This document shows positions 10,929-23,860 of a stretch of DNA of 64,000 nucleotides, piece after piece (the first letter of the stretch is position 1; every line of letters starts with the position of its first letter). Where the stretch lies: contig NW_024104527.1 in the NCBI RefSeq assembly GCF_003945595.2, positions 434,001-498,000 of the forward strand, written 5' to 3'. Under the pieces are notes generated by a model. That model saw only the letters and a list, made by a program, of their open reading frames with translations. It was not told the origin of the DNA and ran no database searches. Source of the stretch: Pipra filicauda (lineage: Eukaryota > Chordata > Aves > Passeriformes > Pipridae). The translations under genes and the position numbers were made by a program.

Positions 10929-13900
10929 ACTGTTTAAATTACAGATTGCAGTAAGATTTGTAGCTGGCTAAGCAGCAAAGTGACAGATGTTTATCATTAT
11001 CCTCATCAAGAGAATGTAAAGTAAAAATATAATTTTTCTCTGATCTTTAAGGCAAAGGGTAATAGCCTCTTGTTTGAAACTGTAACAGAACTGACTTCAT
11101 ATTGTTGATTTATTTTCTCTGAAATCAAAAAAGATCAATCTTCCACGAGTTTACAGTAATTTATTATGAAAGTTTCTGGCCATAGTATTCCTAATGAATT
11201 GATGTCTCAACTGAAGGCTTTTCATGCCAGAAACCATCTTGTTTGCATCACATCAAGCAGATGGAAATCTGCTTCCAACAGATTTCTGTGCCCTGCAGTA
11301 CACCTACAGGCTTTCTTTGGTCAGCTGCCTCTGCGTTGTGCCAACGGCAGCATTCATAAATGAGGTTGCTTAGTAAAGCCTGGCATCACAAGGGATAGAG
11401 ATGCCCTATTCCATCTCCAGGCCATTCTTTGACAACAGCTGTTTTCTCACCGAGCACCACAGTGATTCCAGGTTCAGTGCAAGCCACCCCTCAGCCCAAG
11501 ACCCTGTCGGTCTGCATTCTGGAAAGGCTCCTGTGAGTCTGCTGCAAGGGATAAACCCACACCAGAACCCATCAGCAACGTCCCACATCTCTCTGCCGGC
11601 AGCTGAACAGAATGGTCAAGCTGAGCAGGAAAGGAGAATGAAGAAGTGGAAACAGGTTTCTGTGCCTCCTTTCCCAACAGCCAGGGCAGCCCCAGTCCTT
11701 TCAGTGTTCCTTATCCTCGAGCCAGAACTTGCTAATTCCAACAGCAAGTGTTAAGTGACAGCATATGAATCTGGGCTAAGTTTTCAGTCAGTTGACTCTT
11801 GCTTAACACTGCTATTAATTGTTGACAGGAATGGAATATTATCACTTCAAACGAACACAACTGCAATTACTTTAGGGACCTTTGTAAGCCTCCAACAAAG
11901 AAACTACAGAAGAAGCTGGAGCACTAAAAACCAGGTAAATAAAATTAATTCATCTTGGAAAACCCAAGTTCAGAATATCCGATGAAAACACACCAAACCT
12001 ACAGAGAAGCAACAGGTGAAAACACCACAGACAAGGGAAGGTAACCCGGGAGCCAGGACGGTGCTTCCATTTATGTACACACCCCCACAGAGAGAAGGTC
12101 CTTCCCTTCTGCTCTCTGCACTTCAGAAGACTGAAAATAATATCCATTCCTCGCACACTGCTGTGGGTCTCACCTGTCTTTCAGATCTGCTCTGTGCTCC
12201 CCGCATGGAAAGGATTGAAACCCAAAGTACACACCACTGCTACTCTGCTGCTTTCCTGCATTTACACACCTTCTGCACTGAGAACGTGTTAAGGATTAAC
12301 TAACGTGTCATACAAGAGCAGACTAAAAACTGCATGTGAAATCCAAACCACTTAAGCTTGTGGGAATTTTACTGCTGGCTGCAGTGGAAATAGGATTTCA
12401 CCCTACACATGCATTTCTACTGGAAAAGTTTTCGATCTTCCGAAGACTGTAAACTCTCTGCTGCAACAGGAATGATTTAGTACAGTGCAAAGGGATGTGG
12501 GCAGGAGGAATTGTGTGCATTTCAAAACAAAGGAGCAGCATCTTAGAATATCAGGATAATTTTCCTGACTGTAGAAATTATAAGCGTGTTGAAGAACGTC
12601 CCAAGAAAACGTAATGAAAAGTGATTCCTTTTAAAATTCACAGCAAAACTGGGTAACATAGGGAAAACAGTCCTGAGCTGGCCACACAGAGAGCGCAATA
12701 CTTCTAATTTCCATGATTTCATTACATTCAGGGCAGCTGCCAGCATATTTAAGAATGTCTTGTATAACATTCCTGATGTCAGTTCCAAGAAGGAGCATTT
12801 GTCTAGCGTTTTCATTAGAGAAGTGTATCAAGCAATTTTCTGTAATCAAAAAGGCATTCTACTAGGAATGACCAAGAGGAAGCAGACTGGAAGGTGAGCG
12901 ACTCCAGGGTAAAAACCAGAGCAGCAGCAAAACAATTCTCTGTACACTAAGGAACACGTCCATGGCTTCAGTAAGAAATTGCTCATTTAAGAGCTGCTTT
13001 CGGATCTTTCATTTACAGATGCAAGTTCATAACAACCACCACCACCTGAAAATTTATTATTCCCTCCAGATTTTATTTATGCTTTAATTCACAGCTGCCA
13101 AATATAGAATCTATTTCATCTCTTCCTGTCCAAGAAATATTTTCTTTAATGCACGAACACTCAGCACACTACAGTTGTCTTAAACCCCCCTGCTTTTTCC
13201 TAAATCTTTACATTGACTCTCTCTCCACTGCAGTTTGATGCTGCTGTATATATAATTTAGCTAAGATCCTCTCAGCTGTACATAGCGTGCCTTTTGCCAG
13301 AGGACTGCTGAAACCACATGATGGCTTCACACAGTGAGGTTTTCTTATTGGAAGGAACCACAAGTAAATGACAATACATTACTTTTGTGTATTTACAACA
13401 AAGCAAGCAGCAGAGAAAGAACACTTCCCGGGTAGCTTGGAAGTTGTCCTTTTCCCTCACAGAGGGTGACTTTGCCACTCTCTTCCATGCTTTCAGCATC
13501 TTCTGACTTTGTATTGCTGTTCCCTTTACTGAGCCACCCACAGGCAGCCCCTTTCAGCTGTTAGGCTTTCATTAGCAGCCTTGAACTCCTCTAAGCAGAG
13601 GTTATGATCCAGCTTTCCCTCACACACACGATCTCTCTCACTTCATAACCCCTGAGAAGAATGATACACCCTAGGCTCAATTTGATTCCCAAGTATTTAA
13701 CTCTCTGGATTAGCTTAAACAATCATCTACTCAGATTCTTCTCTGTGGTTACAGACATTGCATAGTACAGACCATTAGCTAAATCCTCCTGCTGAATCCC
13801 CATACTGCTCCCCAAGTACTTACATGGCTTTAGCCATCCCAAACATTGAGAATCTATGTCAGGCTCTCTTCCTGCCTTCTTCAATCAAGAAGCTGATTTG

Positions 13901-13989
13901 AAACTATGAGACTGAAAGGAATGATGTATTACCAGAACTCGAACAATCTGGAGTTACTTTCATCTTACAGTTTTTAACAGGTTGACAAC

Positions 13990-14932
13990 TAATCATGTCA
14001 AATCAATCCAATCTCATTTTAGAGCAGGGGTTCAGATCTTACGGGTAAGGTATTAACATGAGATATCACATATTTCAGACCTCAGTAAAGCTTTCTGACA
14101 CAATCTCATGTGACATTTTCATTAATGGAAGTGTGCTCTCCCTGCAGTTACTGGTTGGATACTCATTTCCATAGAAAAGCTGTCAAGCTGGAAAACTCTA
14201 TGAAAAGGGACTTTCATATGGGCTGTGTTTTATAACGTGCTTATTAAAGCCTTAAAGCTCAGGATGGTGGGTTATAGCCTGTGCTTATTTTACTCACAGA
14301 TAAGAAGAAACTGGAAGGGAATGGGAACAAGTTACATGACAGGACCAGAGTTCACAATGACCTAGAGAAACAGCTTAAAAATCTAGATGAATTCATTATG
14401 AACAGAAAATATTTGACTTGGGCAGGAATAAATCAGTTACAAACATACAGCCACTTAAGGAGCAGTTCAGCAGAAAAGGAACTGTATCCACTGTGCAATA
14501 TAAACAGAATATTAGTCAACAATGTCTTGCTATTATGAAATCAGTACAAGAATTGTGCATCCAGTGCTGGTTATCACACTACCAGAAATTTATGGCACGT
14601 TTTGAGAGCGTTCAGAGGAAACCATTGGAAATTACATTCAGGGTTCTGTAAAATTTTACCTGAAAGGAAAAGTTAAGATAATTAGGACTGATGAGTTCAA
14701 AAGAAATCACTTGTGGAAGGGTAGAGATAAGTGTCTTTGCAGATACAAAAAGATGCCAAATAAATATTTGGAAAGGGTTATATGGTAAGAACAGTGAAGC
14801 ACAGAAATGGATGGACTAGAAAGTTGCAAATCTCCCCCAAAGATTAGACCGACATCCCTCAGAAATGGCCTAGGTACAGAGATCCTGCCTTGAGGGAAAG
14901 AACTAGGCAGCCTCTTACAGCCCATCCATCCA
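13990..14932 (+). mobile_element. Ancient CR1 LINE, reverse-transcriptase end and 3' UTR
   Basis: This is a strongly diverged CR1 copy on the plus strand. Anchors in order match the old amniote CR1 consensus as I remember it: gacctcagtaaagctttctg near 14077 (the reverse-transcriptase D-L-S-K-A-F motif, now with a frameshift), actggttggatactc, cagataagaagaaactgg near 14296 (where the catalytic A-D-D motif should be), aggaccagagttcacaatga, cagttcagcagaaaaggaac, a shortened stretch around 14560-14700, and a 3' end resembling the consensus around agaaatggcctaggtacag and tcctgcctt near 14880. Stops and indels are spread throughout, so it is dead. Its divergence compared with the copy at 9915 suggests it predates modern birds (inference). 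Confidence 0.82.
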
Positions 14933-16385
14933 GTGGGTGATACTGGGTGCAAAGCAGCGTGAAATTATGAGCCCATAACACTGTTGCACAGGAAAAGGGA
15001 TTTCTGAAAATGAAAAAAAAAAAAATAAAAAATTACAATGTCCAGTATTTTTTATTCTAGGCAAAAATCAAGTAAAAAAAATAAAACCTTACTGTCAATA
15101 GCCCTCTTCCCTGAAAGAATCTGCATTCCAGTTTCACCATTTGCTGCCATGTTCATCTCTCACACAAAGGACTTTTACATAACCCTCCCTGCACTGCAAG
15201 TTTTGATTTGGGGCCAACAGCTGCTTCATGCCTTTCAGAACAGACTGCTGGACAAGCAAAAGCAGAAAGAGGCTGGCATAAGGAAAACAGCACCTTTGTT
15301 TATAAAACAAATACTACTTTGGAATTTGCAAACTTTTCAAAGAATTTCCTTGTCATAACAACACATGAAGTGCCCCATATTTATAAAAGCACATTAGAAA
15401 AAAAAATCTAGGATGTGAGATACTATTGGCACGATATTTGCTCTTATTTCAGTGTAGAAGGAGGTCAGTGGATATTGGGAAGTCACAAGCAGCAGTGAGT
15501 TACCCTGGAATTCAAGTCATGATGATGAAGACTTGAAGTGCAATGATTAGCCCCAATGATGTTCAGGCTGACATTTATTGGGTATTTGTTACACATTTCC
15601 AGAGACAGCAGCCTGATCCAGCAGTGGACATCAACTGTGAGGGGAATAGGATCATTTGCTGTGAAGGGAAGTAATCAATGGGTGGAGGCATCAGCCGGAC
15701 ATCTGAGGACTACAGGATTAAAGCTACTGGCTGTGGTATGCAGTCCACTAAGAACAAAAAAAAATACAAATCTGGGAGCTTCTACAAAAGAAGCTGAAAA
15801 CAGAAAGCAAGAAAATTAGTCATCCATGATGCTGATCAGATTTAGAGTCATCACAAAGACTAAAATAACACCTTGCCTTTTATCTCTGTTATTTACCTCC
15901 TTACCAAAACCATTCTTAGGAGGAATGTGAGTCATACTGATCACTACTGAGGATTTTTACTTGGCAGCAACTATGCAAGAGAGGGTAGCTAAAAAATTTT
16001 CCTTATTCCAGAAACAGCGCACAAGACTCAGCTTAAGGATTCCTTTAGGAACAAGGAATTGTCTTATTTTACAAAAGTGGGGCAACTTAGTGCTCAGTGC
16101 ATGGACAGTGGCTGGGTGAAATACATTTCCCAAGATTACATGTTAGTGTAGTTTAAGTAAGTCTAGTTTATGACTTAATGTGTCTGTGTGCGTGACATAA
16201 GAATTGCATGTTTCTCATCAAATGTGATCACTTTAGAAGTAGGCACCCAGAATAATGAATAAAACTCACAATTCTGTTTTTCCTAGATCCTGTACCGAAC
16301 TCCTATTCCATGGTCCCCCTTCACTTCCTCCAGCTGAGATGGTAACTTCTCAGCACCCACCAGCCTGCTTGCAATAACTGTGACC

Positions 16386-16406
16386 AGAGGAGGAGGAGGA
16401 GGAGGG
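16386..16406. repeat. (AGG)n tract
   Basis: About six AGG units within a locally GC-rich stretch (16380-16480). It has G-quadruplex potential only if two-tetrad structures are counted. Confidence 0.9.
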
Positions 16407-17234
16407 CAGTGTGCAGATCCCTGTGCACGCCAGGAGGGACGGGCTCGGAGGGGCCTTGCACTGGGGGAGCTCTGTACAGCATCCAGGGCATGGGCTCTAT
16501 AAATTACAGCCTTGTCTTTTATTTTTACTTGATCTAATGCAATGTGTCTCCTCTAACTCCACTCTTTTCCGTAATTAATGGCGTCTAGGAAAATATTCTG
16601 AAATTCTCCTTTGATAAGCACCTAGACAAACGTGATGTTTCCTCTCTGAGATGCAAAAGAGGACATTAAACTGTTTTCACCCCCACATCCCTCAAGCCAT
16701 GAGAAGTACCAGATCTGTCTCTGCTGGGCCAGACTAAGCCCTGGTTCACCACAAACTCAGTGCAGGACCGACAAATGATCTCCATAGTAAATGATGCAAA
16801 TAAGAAATGTCAGCATGTTCCAAAATTCCTCACTTAATCTTATTGCCAGTTGTATAGTCTGGATAATCAGTAAATAAATCCCTCTAACTTTGCTCAAATC
16901 CTTAGGGGTGGAATACACAGAGAACACTTTCTACTTCATCCTCGTTAACCTTCCCAGCTCTAAACAAAGTAATTTCCTACTCTTCTTAGTGTCTGATTTT
17001 TCCACTGGCCTCTGCAACACCTGATTTAGCAGCAATGATTTCTCACTTGTGATTTCTCTTTCGAACTGGCATTGTTCTTTCTCCTCACACATGTGCTTGC
17101 TGGAATAGCACGAATCAGCAAGATTTAAAACCTTCCATTCTCGAGTTTGAAGCCCCTAAAGGCAAATTGCAGTTGTGATGCCAAGGAACACAGTCCTACG
17201 TTATTTGACTTTTCCTCGGCCAGGCTGACGGCAG

Positions 17235-17275
17235 AGGGGGAGGGAGGGAGGAAGGAAAGGGGAAGGGAGAGGAAG
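17235..17275. repeat. Purine-only G-rich tract
   Basis: About 40 bases of almost pure G and A, with three close G-runs (five, three and three G) and further G-runs after a loop of about ten bases. It is a candidate for a triplex or an imperfect G-quadruplex on the plus strand. Confidence 0.75.
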
Positions 17276-18065
17276 ATGGCATTTTAATAGCACCCACACT
17301 GATTTCACACAATTGGATCGCTGTGCTCCGGAGCGGCACCATTTCCGTTCCTTTGCCTCCCATTCAGTCAGCACTGCTCACCCAGGCTCCATGGGAAGGA
17401 TTCTCAATCTTTTTCTCCCAGCATGGACCCCATCCTAGCACAGAAATCTGTCTTGTGGACACCTCCCTAGCCCGCCTTTTCCCCCGAATTTTGACAGACT
17501 ATTACTAACTCAAGCCTTGCAGGGACCACCCTACCCCACATCGCAGATGTGACTAAATGAGCCAACAGTCCTGCCAGGACAAGAGGGATTATCCCCCATC
17601 TCTTGCCCCAATTCTCATACTTTCTGTGGCACCCACAGTAATTGCTTATCTGAAAAAAAATTCATAACAGGAACGTATGTAATTTAATTTAGCAAGTGGA
17701 CATACAAGAACCACCAGTATCTTATGTTGTTAAATCTGCCTTTCCCAGATGTTAGTCATATGCAATACATATCTCAGCCAGAGTTCTCATCAAAACATTA
17801 TTTTGATAATTCAGGTCCTAAGATTCAAAGCTCTCATACACATTAATGGATTTTCCATAAGCCCTTCATCAGGCAGAGTCACAGTGGTCTACAAATTCTG
17901 GCAGGAACTCCTACCCCACTGATCAATGATCACCACTTCCATACTCCCCATCTAAGATCCCCTTTAACTTTGCAAGCAAGAAGTGATCTGCAACATTTCT
18001 GTAGCAAAAAAGCCTCAAAACCGATCAGAGGAGGAGTTTGAAAACACCAAGCACTTTACTGAAGA

Positions 18066-18132
18066 GTAACAAATATATCTAAACAAAAGAAAATCATAGT
18101 GTAACAAATATATCTAAACAAAAGAAAATCAT
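18066..18132. repeat. Tandem duplication, 35-bp unit
   Basis: A unit starting gtaacaaatatatctaaaca is present twice in direct tandem: 18066-18100 and 18101-18132, identical over 32 bases. The lack of divergence implies a recent duplication or slippage event. Confidence 0.97.
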
Positions 18133-19099
18133 CCATCCAGAAGCATTTTGGATTCATGCCACAAGAACAGAAATTGAAAATTATTGGGTAAATTATTTTC
18201 AGGGTAAGAAATGAGTTGTGAGCAACTGTGCTGCACACAACATTTATGACATGGCTTCCATTTTGTATAAATATGCCAACCCCCTTCTACTTATTCTATA
18301 AAACCAGTAGAAAATGAAAGATTTTTTTCCCCCTCCCTAAAATAAATTTTAAGAGACAATGAGATTCTGGTAAGTTAATACACATCTGTAAGCAACAAAC
18401 ATAAACACTTCATGTTATAAGACCACATTCTTGTTGGCACAAACCACAATGAAACTATAAAGTTTAAGTCGCTCCAACCTCCTCTCTTTGAGCAAGGTAA
18501 AAAGGACATTAGTGATTAGGACTCTCACCTGAGGTCCAAGCAGACACCACATGGAGTTTACCTCTGCAGTTAAGATCACCTGGCTTTACTGTTGCCACAA
18601 CAACCCTAACCTCGCCCTTCAGTTGGTTATTTCTGCAATTTAACTTTTTAAATGACCTATGCCATTTTCGGTTCAGAAGGATTGATTTTTTCCCTCCTTC
18701 TGTTACTGATAAGCAGCAAAAGGTGAAGTCAAGACTCATCTGACGTCTCTGATTTTGCAGCTCTTGTGTAATAATGTACAGCCAAGGAATCCCCGTCCTC
18801 GTGGCAGCACGAGGACAACACAAAGGTCTTTTAGGCAGGGAGCAGTAGCTCCCACACACACTCCCAAGGACTGGAACTGCTTTTGTCAAGAAGACAAAAA
18901 ACTGCCACACCATTAGGGCTCCCCTGTCTCCCATTCCAGGGTGTATGCCTGCTGAGCAAAGCTGGGCAGGAGGAGCCGTGGCTTAACCTACCGTCCCAAT
19001 GACTGAATGTCTCACAGTGCAGTTACAGATACAAGAGTTTCCCTCTTCTTCCCCTATGGTTCTATTCAAAAATGTTTTCTGCAGTAAAATTACTGTGAG

Positions 19100-19185
19100 A
19101 CAGCTAAATCCAAGGGCGGGCATGGAATTTGAACCCATGGCCTTCTGGCTCAGAGGTGAGACTATTCCTAACTGAGCCAAAGTGA
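19100..19185 (-). mobile_element. tRNA-like sequence, probably a tRNA-derived SINE or tRNA pseudogene
   Basis: On the minus strand there is an A-box-like TGGCTCAGTTAGG (plus-strand 19167-19179) followed about 31 bases later by a B-box-like GGTTCAAATTCC (19124-19135). These are the two internal promoter elements of RNA polymerase III, at a normal tRNA spacing. The part between them does not form a convincing anticodon arm and the acceptor stem is not restored, so it is not a functional tRNA gene. The sequence continues past the B box without obvious decay, as a SINE body would. I cannot name the family. Confidence 0.6.
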
Positions 19186-21714
19186 CACATACATAATATG
19201 CTTTCAAGGTTTTTAGAGAGCTCTGTCATGATTTAAAAACACTAAGTCTTTGTGGTACAAACCACAGGGCAGGAAAGAGCTGGGGCTCCCTTTTTACTGC
19301 TAATTTTAGCCGATGAATTGTTTATAATGTCCTGCAAAATACATAAAGCCTTATTCTGCCTTAAGCCAAGAGAGAACAGCCTTTCAAAACTGATTCTTAA
19401 TTATAGTGTTCCCCTGCTAGATGGGATGGAGCAGGTTCCAAAATTGTGTCAGAGTATATGAAGTGATAAAATGAGGATGGGTGAGCTATTTTTAAACACA
19501 GTCAAAGACTTTGAGGTCAAAATCCCTGAATTTATAGCCTTATGACCATATTAGTATTAATCCATTCATGGATTATTAAGACCTGCGTGGCAAGATTCAA
19601 GTACTTAATTTGAGACACCTTCTGGCTTCAGAGCACGTGTTTCCTACCAGTCTGCCTGCCAAACTCAGGCCCCCCAGGGAGCCACCTTTAAGCACAGGTT
19701 ATATGCCTGCTGCAGACAGGCATTTGGGAGACAAAGGGGATGAGATGCTTCATTCTCAGCGTGTTCACTCCTCCTCTCTTTTCCCAAGACATTTTGCAAG
19801 TGAGAGGCCTTTCCAGATGGGCAGGAAGTGAGCGCGTTACAGAGAGTTTAAGGAGTCTTAGGCAAAAGCACCTTATTGCTCCTTACCCTGCCCAGTCTGG
19901 AAAGCTAATCCAGCCTCAGGTCCTGGTGATATTCCCTCACCACAGTTGTGTTTCCATCTGAAGAGGGCAGCTGGGCACCTGCTGCTGGGACAGGATGGAG
20001 AGGAACATTTGGCCTGGTTTAAACAAAAGTGACCCTGTCCTCTCCTACACAGTTTGTTCCCCACCACAGGGAGAGAAGCTCCACAACAACTCCTGAAACA
20101 CACCTTCAACTATTTAGAAAACCCAGATTTGTCACAAAATCATTGTTCTGCTCATGGAAATAAACCATGTACAGGCATCACCTGGGAAGGACTGGCCCTG
20201 CCTGTGCCCCCACAAGCTTCCCAGCACTGCCAAGTATCACTGCTGATCTCAGGCTTGACTCATGGCAGCATCTGGCTATGTAAAAAAACTGTCACCTGCT
20301 ATACACATACTGGTTTCTTTTCAGCCATGATCAACATATACCTCTTTATTTCAAATAGGAAAAAAGCTACGAATTGAGAAGAAACCAAGCAGACAGAATT
20401 TCCCTGCTTTACAAGTCAGAGTGGAAACAGACCCTTTTCCCTGTTGTTCTTTACAGTGTACATTACCTTTAGGTACATCTTTCTCTAGAGGCCAAACCAG
20501 TGGCAGCAAAGGCTTTAGGGCTCTGAGGACACTGCAAAATTATTTGCACCATTTACATTGTTAATTTTGTAACTGATGTAAGGTTTTATGGGAAGCCACT
20601 GCGCAGAGACGAGCCGCTATACTGGAAAAGACCAGACAGGAGTTAGAAATATCAGAGGAAAACAAAAGGCTTTAGAGCTATTTTCAAGTGAGGGGGTTTC
20701 TTTTTCCAATTTTTGCAATTGCATTTACCTGAGCATCACTTAAACTTGTAATAATTTTTTTCCATTTGGATTTCCATGCAGTGACATGTAATGTAAAATA
20801 CTAATGAACTGTAGATGGCCAAAGTAAAACCAAAAACTAGTCAAAACAAAACTCAAATCCTTTCCTTGATTGCTTATGGATTTATAAAGCCATAAAACCA
20901 CGTAATAAGTACAAAACAAAAGCCTTGTAAAAAAAAGGTTTAGTATAAAAAAAGGCTAAGTGAGCAGTTAAAAAAAAATCAAGTGTTCTTGGTTCTGTTA
21001 GTAATTAAAGCACACTCACGTTTCGATCAAAAGGAGTCCCTGGAATGGGTTGTGCATTATATCTACCAGAAGATCACAATGCACTTATTAGCATGAGAGG
21101 GTCTCCCACTTGGAGCAATGCTGAATGAATCCATGTTCCTACTTAGGCATTTTGCATATATTTTAAATTTTTACAAATCCATGGTATTAAACCACGAAGT
21201 CTCATTCTCTGAAAACTTCCCTGTCTTAGTCTGAAAATCTTTACCATTGTAAGAGCAATGTGGTGAGTTCAGGGACGCCTTCTCTCCTTGAGGTCAAGAG
21301 CTGTCATTCCTGTATGGATACAGGCACCCATTACTTACTTGAGAATTGCTCCTTTCAGGAACTGGGCCCAATCCATCTCCATCCACAATCACTAGAAACC
21401 TTCTTCCAAGTATCCACTGTCATTTACTCAGACTACAACAACCACTTCCTTACGCTTCAGAAGTGGCAAAACCAGTTTTAATGCTTGTCCTACAGGTGCC
21501 CTTCACGAGTTTGATTTTCAGCCACAAAGAACTCCTGAACTTCACTCTGCACCACAAATCATCCTTCAGCTACATCCTGTACTCCTGTATCCCACTCTGC
21601 TCCCAGCAAAGCCCTTGCCAAAATTCCCACCAAGTTTAATAGTGCTGTGTTATTCCCCCCAAATCCTAACTGAGGTTAATTTCTTTTCTCCAAGTATAAA
21701 CAGAAACCAGCAGG

Positions 21715-21830
21715 TAAAAAAGTTTTGTCTAATGTGGCACTGAGGCTGTGGAATTTACTCCCATGTGAGAATGGCACAATAAAGTCATTTGTTTAAAAGT
21801 AAATTGAAAACATTCCAGTCCTCTCAGGCT
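21715..21830 (+). mobile_element. Possible LINE (CR1/L3-like) relic
   Basis: Short blocks such as gaggctgtggaatttactcc followed by an agaatggcac-like stretch and a run ending in aaaagtaaattgaaaac resemble the segment near the 3' end of old CR1/L3 elements, where a short motif (W-N-x-L-P-type) precedes a tail. The match is short and rests on memory of the family. It could be chance. Confidence 0.35.
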
Positions 21831-22877
21831 TATGACTATTAGCTTTAGTTTCTGCACAGCACTGTAGAATGTCTGGCATCAAAGACACTTTGTACATTGC
21901 ACTGAACTTGCACTGGACACTGTTAGTGGACCATTAATCACTGCAAACAAAGATCCTGTGCAAACACAAAAAAGCACTGGTTTTTCACATGTTCAGCATG
22001 GCCCAGCAAAGGTTAACACCGCAGCTTGCTGGATACTGCACATTTTGAGACATGAAGTGTTGACAAGGCATCTGAGAGGGTGCAGATTTCTCAATTGATA
22101 ATTACGTATTCCACATTAAACAATTCTTATTTGTGCCCAATGCTGTCTAGAATTAGACATATACCTCAGCATAAAGTGGCACAATTTAAATTCAGATGCC
22201 TATAACTGCATGTACTCCTTTACACTCACATACAGATACCACGTGTGAGTGCAGGGTCATGGGTTAGTGGCAAGAAAATCTACAAGGATCCATGTGATCC
22301 AAAGTTCACATGAACCACATCAACCACTGCTGAAGAAAGTGAAGGTTTATGTGAGATGTGAACAAACAAATCAACTCACCCGAGGGAACATGCCTGCATG
22401 TTTAGGAGAGCTGGAAGAGGAATAGGAATTGAACCAGTACAAAACCAAAAAGACCTGAAAGCAAAAACCAGTCAGTGGCCAGGGAAGCAGTAAAGGAGGC
22501 ACAGAGGAAGGACCCTGGTCTGAAATCGCAGGTTGTATTTCAAGGTGCAATTCACTGATAACATCAAAGGAGAAAATGCTGGGTCACAGGAGCATGCATT
22601 ACTGCTTCCAGCTCCTCACGGCTGTCATGGGCAGCTTCTTGTCCTCCAGACCAGAGCAGGGGAAAACCTGAGTCATCAGCCCTGAAGCTTGCTATTTGAC
22701 ATGATGGTTTCCATTGGTTTTCTCAGAGCAAAGTATTTTGGCCACCAAGCTTTCACAGACAAAAGTTCTTGCACCAACTGCCCTCAGGTGCAACAAACCT
22801 TACTGTATCATCATCCCTCTTTCCTAACCAGGGCAGGAGATGTGAAGGGACGCATTGAGGGAATAAATTGCTACCCT

Positions 22878-22890
22878 AAAAAAAAAAAAA
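22878..22890. repeat. Poly-A tract
   Basis: Short A homopolymer in intron. Confidence 0.85.
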
Positions 22891-23142
22891 CAAACCACTG
22901 TGTGGAATCTCCTAAAAGTATCATGGATATACACCCATATTCAGTCAGCAGCTCCACTCCATGGAGTGGGTGTGGAAACACAGCATGAAGGCACCAGCAT
23001 GGTACCTTCTGTGGAACAGCGAGTGCAGTGCCCACACTCAATAAAATGGCAAGAAAATAGATGCAAGTACAGGCTTGTTAGTCAAACCATGACTGAATGC
23101 AAGGCTTTTGAACATACTTTTAAAGAAAGACTTCAAATAAAA

Positions 23143-23166
23143 TTAAAAAAAAAAAAAAAGAAAAAG
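23143..23166. repeat. Poly-A tract
   Basis: A homopolymer interrupted by single G bases. It is not attached to a recognisable retroposed gene copy. Confidence 0.88.
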
Positions 23167-23334
23167 ATGGCAGAGCATGCCAAAATGATTTTTCTGACTA
23201 AGGGAAACTTGACAGGTATTTGGTTCAGCAAAGTGACACCCTTAGGAGACTGGCAAGTAAGTTTATAAAGATGAATATTAATAAAAGATACAGTAAAACA
23301 ACTCTCTAACAGATAAATAAATTATAATCTAGGA

Positions 23335-23860
23335 AGAAGAACTAGCAGCCTTGAAGGATTTCATCAAAGTGTCAAAGGGATCAGTCTTACTGAAATAAAA
23401 TAGCAAACTCTTGCCAGTTAAATTTGATTCTGCCCATAAGACAAAATTGTGAGGCAGTGTCAACACAACGGAAGATTGAACATTGTCCTGGAAGACACAG
23501 ATAACTTCAAGGATTGGAAAACCAGAAAAATAATAGCTATATGCTGACAGACTAATGACAGCTGCTGCGCTGGACTGGGAGCTCATCAGTTAGCAATAAC
23601 AAGGGAAAAGAAGGCCCAAAGACATCTAACTAGACATCAGATAATTCTGAGACACTGGTATGATGTGGCCATGAAAAGAGCACATGTGTTGGTAGTCTCT
23701 GTTAGGAGCAGTGCAGATCCAAGAGGGAACACCATTTTGTACAGTACTGGTGTGATCTTGTCTGAGTCACTGATGGAGGAGACCACAGGCCTTCCAGTGA
23801 GAGACAGCACTTGACACTCCCCTTGTTTCCAGGGCTGCTGCACTATTTCCTTAAGAGTCA
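23335..23860 (+). mobile_element. Ancient CR1 LINE, internal fragment
   Basis: A second diverged CR1 remnant lies on the plus strand. Anchors are agggatcagtcttactg (the P-Q-G-S-V-L region), ttgattctgcccataagaca at the decayed A-D-D region, gaagattgaacattgtcctg, gaagacacagataacttcaa with gattggaa, and gtggccatgaaaagagcaca before the region equal to the gaggcctcagctggagt part of the consensus. It covers roughly the same part of the open reading frame as the element at 14 kb but is a separate copy without a recognisable 3' UTR. Frame breaks are abundant. The ends are uncertain by some tens of bases. Confidence 0.72.

Noticed and set aside
14281..14651. Two plus-strand frames that looked like a small gene
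   Set aside because: They lie inside the ancient CR1 element and are fragments of its decayed reverse-transcriptase region.
18509..18934. 141-codon minus-strand frame
   Set aside because: Same strand as DNM3 but no dynamin similarity or other recognisable domain, and composition typical of chance frames.
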